36,392 nt of DNA. It comes from Muribaculaceae bacterium Isolate-110 (HZI). Its GTDB lineage: Bacteria > Bacteroidota > Bacteroidia > Bacteroidales > Muribaculaceae. Each line of letters begins with the position of its first letter. Within the stretch, counting starts at the first letter, position 1. The notes beneath the pieces were generated by a model, which saw only the letters and a list, made by a program, of their open reading frames with translations, was not told the origin of the DNA and made no database searches. Shown piece after piece: positions 33,405 to 36,392 of the stretch. The stretch covers positions 1-36,392 of the forward strand of contig RIBL01000023.1 in NCBI GenBank assembly GCA_003762875.1, read 5' to 3'. Made by a program: the position numbers and the translations under genes.

Positions 33405-36023
33405 TTAATAGTTAAGCACGATGTCGTCGATGTAAAGCTCAGAGCCGACATATTCACCACCGGAAGTGTTATTAGAACCAGGTGTATGCCAAAATTTAAC
33501 ATCTTTGGCCAAAGCTGCAGAATTGGAAGAAGAGACAAATCTCACACTGATCTTAGATGCATTTTTTGCCGTTGAATCATAAGTGAGAGGCATTTCTACC
33601 AATTTATACGAACCTGTTTCATAAAGATTAGTTTCAGCCTTTGCAATTGGATTATCATTAATATCATACACTATAACTTCCGCGTAGCCATAATCACCGT
33701 TTCCAGATGTTACAACATCATAATGATAATAAAAAGAAACCAATGAAGGTCGCGAGGTAAACTGATAGCCATAATTCGGAATATAATTTATACACGAGCC
33801 AAGAAATAACTCTCCAGGTGTAATAGTATTACATGTATTAAATCCAGCATTCTCTTTTAGTGACCAGGCCCAACCAGCTGCCGCTGAATTACCGCTACCC
33901 CAGCCAACAGTTCTAATCAGAGCGGCATTGTTTCCTCTGTTTTGACGGTCGGAAAACAAATTAGCAACACCTTGTGTATGGCCATCACCAGATTTCGTGG
34001 TACCAACACCTCCGCCATGTGCTGAAGATTTCGTACTACGTCCATTTGCCGGAATTGTACCGGATGTCGCCTTATAAGCACAACCACCTGTTATCCCTCC
34101 ACTACCGCTGCCTGAGCCAAATGTAGAGATGGTAAGGTCGTTGACAGTCGACCAAACCGAACCGTCAGCTATTTTCCACAAATATTGATAGTCACCTTTC
34201 TTTTCAGATGTCCATTCGTCAAAACCTGCATCCGGCAACTGAGCGGCTTCCTCGGTGGTGAGGCTGGCGGTGGTACTCTTTTCATTGCCAAGACGGGCGC
34301 GGAATGTGTAAGTTGTCGATGCGCTCAGACCTGTAATATGATATACCGAAGTACCCACACCTGCTACTCGTGACGAACTGCTTGAATAAGTGTCTGATTC
34401 AAGTGTGGTATTGACTTCACTATAAGTAACGCCACCATCGGTCGAAACCTCAAACTTCACATCGGACTTTTGAGCAAGAAGCTCATCGTTCATAAAGTCG
34501 AGGGTCGCGTAAACGTGAGTTGCAAATGCATTTGTAGCAGCCTCCACAACACGAAGATCGGGCACCTTGAGTGTATATTTCTCACCCGCTACATTATCGG
34601 TCTCGGGACGTACCAAGACAGGATTTTCAGCCGTGATAGCCTTACCTTCCACTTCAAGAGTGTAGACACCGCTCTGAGCATTGAGGGAGGCAGACTTAAC
34701 TGTAAGAAGGTCGCGTGTGCCACGGTCATTGTCGGCATAGAGTCGCACATCAGCTATGTTTCCACCATTATAATGCAGAAGCACGGTAGCCTTGCCATTG
34801 TCGGTAATAATCGAGCCGTCAAGTATCTCGAGAACGAGACGCTCGACGCTGACGCTGAAGAGGTCGAGTGTCTTCTCCTTGCCCTGGAGGTCGGTGACGG
34901 TGAGCGCGAACGACGAGGTGTTGTCGGCACCGTCGACATAGAGCAGCTTGGACACGAGGCCGCTGAAATCAACGACGGCAAACACCGACTTGTTGCCTGT
35001 CAGACCGAGGGTCTTTACGCCATAGCTTTCGAGCAGCGACTGTGCGGCTCCGGGATTGGCGAGGTCGATGCTCTCGGGCCAGCCCTTGGAACGGAGATAA
35101 GACGAGCCGACATTGAGCACGGCGGTGTCGATCTTGCCGCGGGCCACGATGGTGGTCTTGAGCAAGCCGTCATACGCGCTGCCCGAGACGTTGGCTATTA
35201 CACTGCCTGCCTCGAAGCCTTCGGTGAGAATCTCGGGAGCGGCTGCAAGCATGGGCAGATTGGCGTCGGTGATGTCAATCTCCACATCCTTGACTTCGGC
35301 GATAGTGTCGTCAAAAGTGAGTCGGAGTGTCTCGGCCGATCCGGCTTCGACATCTATATTTATATTATAGCAGTGGCGCGCCTCGGCGGTGAAGGGGTCG
35401 ACCTGTGCGGTGGCCTGCTTGCCGTTGGGCTTGGTGAAAGCGATGCTCACCATGACGCTGCCGGGCTTGACATAGAGACGGCGTGTCTCATCGGAAGCCC
35501 ACACATAGTCGGTGCCTGAGGCGGTGGTGACTGTAACGGTGTAGTCAGTCATATAATCTGTGAAACCCTTGGAGAGTGTCACATTGACCATGGCATTGGC
35601 CAGACGCACGGGCAGATTGACAGGTGTGGACGACTCGTTTTTCACAGTGAGCTGCTGCGAGCCGTAATACCAGGGGCTGTCCCAGCCTTCCGAGTCGGCC
35701 GAGCCATAAGCGGCCTCGAGTGTGTACTGGCCGGTGTTGACACGCTGCTGCGAGCCAAACTCCGCCACAGTGTAAATCTTAGGGGGGATGGCTCCCGAGG
35801 CATGGGTAAGCGTGAGGGTCAGATCGTCAGGGGTGATTTCCAATGAAGTCGCGCGTGAGCGGTCTCCGCGAGGTCCCGTGAGGGGACTTGGGTCAAAGTC
35901 GAGGGCGAGCGCGATGTATCCTGCATCGCTCCCCGAGGCGAGTTGGGTCTCCTCGCTACATCCCGTTGTCACAGACCACAGGAGTGTGGCGCAGGCTACG
36001 CCCGCCAAAATGTTCTTTTTCAT
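33405..36023 (-). CDS. DUF4493/PCMD-like lipoprotein (first gene of operon)
   Basis: The largest of the three paralogues, 872 residues. The lipobox ends TTGC (Cys22) and SEET follows. A DUF4493-type region lies at about 30-250 (LEAAYGSADSEGWDSPWYYGSQQLTV). A middle beta domain (about 260-400) and fibronectin-like repeats (about 400-590) follow. The C-terminal PCMD-like domain (about 595-872) begins LPDAGFDEW, includes a Gly/Ser-rich stretch (STFGSGSGSGGITGGCAY), PGELFLGSCIN and SRPSLVSFYYHYD, and ends YVGSELYIDDIVLNY. It is first in the operon, with a promoter 73 bp upstream. The 3' third is clearly AT-richer than the rest: a hand count of one 60-base line, 33601-33660, gives 28% GC against 52% for 35281-35340. 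Confidence 0.8.
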   Translation of the reverse strand: MKKNILAGVACATLLWSVTTGCSEETQLASGSDAGYIALALDFDPSPLTGPRGDRSRATSLEITPDDLTLTLTHASGAIPPKIYTVAEFGSQQRVNTGQYTLEAAYGSADSEGWDSPWYYGSQQLTVKNESSTPVNLPVRLANAMVNVTLSKGFTDYMTDYTVTVTTASGTDYVWASDETRRLYVKPGSVMVSIAFTKPNGKQATAQVDPFTAEARHCYNINIDVEAGSAETLRLTFDDTIAEVKDVEIDITDANLPMLAAAPEILTEGFEAGSVIANVSGSAYDGLLKTTIVARGKIDTAVLNVGSSYLRSKGWPESIDLANPGAAQSLLESYGVKTLGLTGNKSVFAVVDFSGLVSKLLYVDGADNTSSFALTVTDLQGKEKTLDLFSVSVERLVLEILDGSIITDNGKATVLLHYNGGNIADVRLYADNDRGTRDLLTVKSASLNAQSGVYTLEVEGKAITAENPVLVRPETDNVAGEKYTLKVPDLRVVEAATNAFATHVYATLDFMNDELLAQKSDVKFEVSTDGGVTYSEVNTTLESDTYSSSSSRVAGVGTSVYHITGLSASTTYTFRARLGNEKSTTASLTTEEAAQLPDAGFDEWTSEKKGDYQYLWKIADGSVWSTVNDLTISTFGSGSGSGGITGGCAYKATSGTIPANGRSTKSSAHGGGVGTTKSGDGHTQGVANLFSDRQNRGNNAALIRTVGWGSGNSAAAGWAWSLKENAGFNTCNTITPGELFLGSCINYIPNYGYQFTSRPSLVSFYYHYDVVTSGNGDYGYAEVIVYDINDNPIAKAETNLYETGSYKLVEMPLTYDSTAKNASKISVRFVSSSNSAALAKDVKFWHTPGSNNTSGGEYVGSELYIDDIVLNY

Positions 36024-36095
36024 AAATATTTTATGTTGCGCTAACGTGAAGTTAGGATTGGTTTTACTGTATAGCTGGTTTGCTCTAAACTATGA

Positions 36096-36126
36096 CAAAA
36101 TTAGTAAAAATTTCCACAATCAACAA
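36096..36126 (-). promoter_or_regulatory. Promoter of the DUF4493 lipoprotein operon
   Basis: A TAATTTTG -7 box on the minus strand (36103-36096) and a TTG element (36126-36124) are separated by 20 bp. It lies upstream of the first ATG at 36023; no competing promoter was seen between the three genes. Confidence 0.65.
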
Positions 36127-36179
36127 TCTTTTTAACATTCCGCTGACAAATTATTGGACATTCTGACCAATAAAAGTGG

Positions 36180-36221
36180 GATACAAAAGTTTCAAAAGGA
36201 CAGAAGAAACATAAGTTTTTT
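36180..36221 (+). repeat. Palindromic repeat family copy C: a single half-unit
   Basis: A 42-nt stretch identical to the B1 unit (29497-29538), module order P-Q-R-S and a six-T end, in the same orientation. No inverted partner is present in the remaining 171 bp of the window. It lies about 55 bp upstream of the operon promoter's -33 element, and with B1 forms direct repeats around the operon. Confidence 0.85.
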
Positions 36222-36382
36222 CAATATTCATGACATGGGTACAGTAGAGATTACTTAAACAACAACGGTAGTGTTTCACTGAGTGTGTCTGAGGCGAGTT
36301 CCCTCAAGCCTGTAGACCTCAGATGACGATGCAAATTTAATTGTTTTTTCTCATTGTTTCGTTATTCGATGAAAAAAAATAG
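36222..36382. other. Intergenic stretch at the right edge
   Basis: No gene is supported here. A hairpin TCTGAGG (36288-36294) with CCTCAGA (36317-36323) has a 22-nt loop. A TAAATTTG box on the minus strand (36339-36332) might start a leftward transcript, but no -33 element supports it. Confidence 0.35.
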
Positions 36383-36390
36383 TAATTTTG
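36383..36390 (+). promoter_or_regulatory. -7 box for a gene beyond the right edge
   Basis: TAATTTTG at 36383-36390 on the plus strand; a TTTCG at 36357-36361 could be the -33 element with a 21-bp spacer. The gene it drives lies outside the window. Confidence 0.5.
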
Positions 36391-36392
36391 AA

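Overview
The window looks like a chromosomal segment of a gut-type Bacteroidales bacterium, most plausibly Muribaculaceae; the family is inferred, not proven. The evidence is the lineage-typical gene set (BamD, the Bacteroidetes omega-like RNA polymerase subunit, DUF4494, DUF5606, DUF4493/PCMD lipoproteins, a PorU-like C25 protease), the absence of strong Shine-Dalgarno sites, and many promoters of the Bacteroidetes type (-7 box TAnnTTTG with a TTG-containing -33 element about 19-21 bp upstream). No phage, insertion sequence, plasmid or CRISPR genes are visible.

Layout. Positions 1-1984 (+) hold the end of an unknown gene, then bamD, an omega-like subunit and rpsO, closed by hairpins. Positions 2011-5100 (-) hold a TonB-dependent-receptor-like barrel and the rplU-rpmA pair. 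Positions 5199-8411 (+) hold a MATE exporter, DUF5606, a ScdA/RIC-like hemerythrin protein and a LuxR-type regulator. Positions 8434-14198 (-) are probably one seven-gene transcription unit: DUF4494, yggS, three nonulosonate (legionaminic/sialic-type) sugar genes, obg and yraN. Positions 14328-16712 (+) hold two surface-polysaccharide glycosyltransferases. They are followed by tRNA-Leu(UAA) with its own promoter and terminator, then a PorU-type type IX secretion sortase overlapping fmt. Positions 21443-24839 (-) hold mscL, a small secreted protein ending in a T9SS type A-like sorting tail, and a PL1 pectate lyase overlapping it by 4 nt. Then come gapA (+), a roughly 230-bp stretch without genes, a candidate small RNA of about 170 nt with three hairpins, and uvrA (+). 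Positions 29729-36126 (-) are a three-gene operon of paralogous DUF4493 lipoproteins, two of which carry a C-terminal PCMD domain.

The most unusual feature is a family of AT-rich palindromic repeats built from 8-9-nt modules. Copy A (21307-21427) is a 47-bp perfect inverted repeat between the convergent fmt and pectate lyase genes. Copy B (29493-29720) is a nested compound of four units between the convergent uvrA and lipoprotein genes. Copy C (36180-36221) is a single unit upstream of the lipoprotein operon. Two inner modules appear in swapped order between unit types, and one unit type flanks the lipoprotein operon as 42-nt direct repeats. Other points of interest are the candidate ncRNA, the sortase next to a 'tail-only' candidate substrate gene, and an incomplete nonulosonate pathway inside a housekeeping operon.
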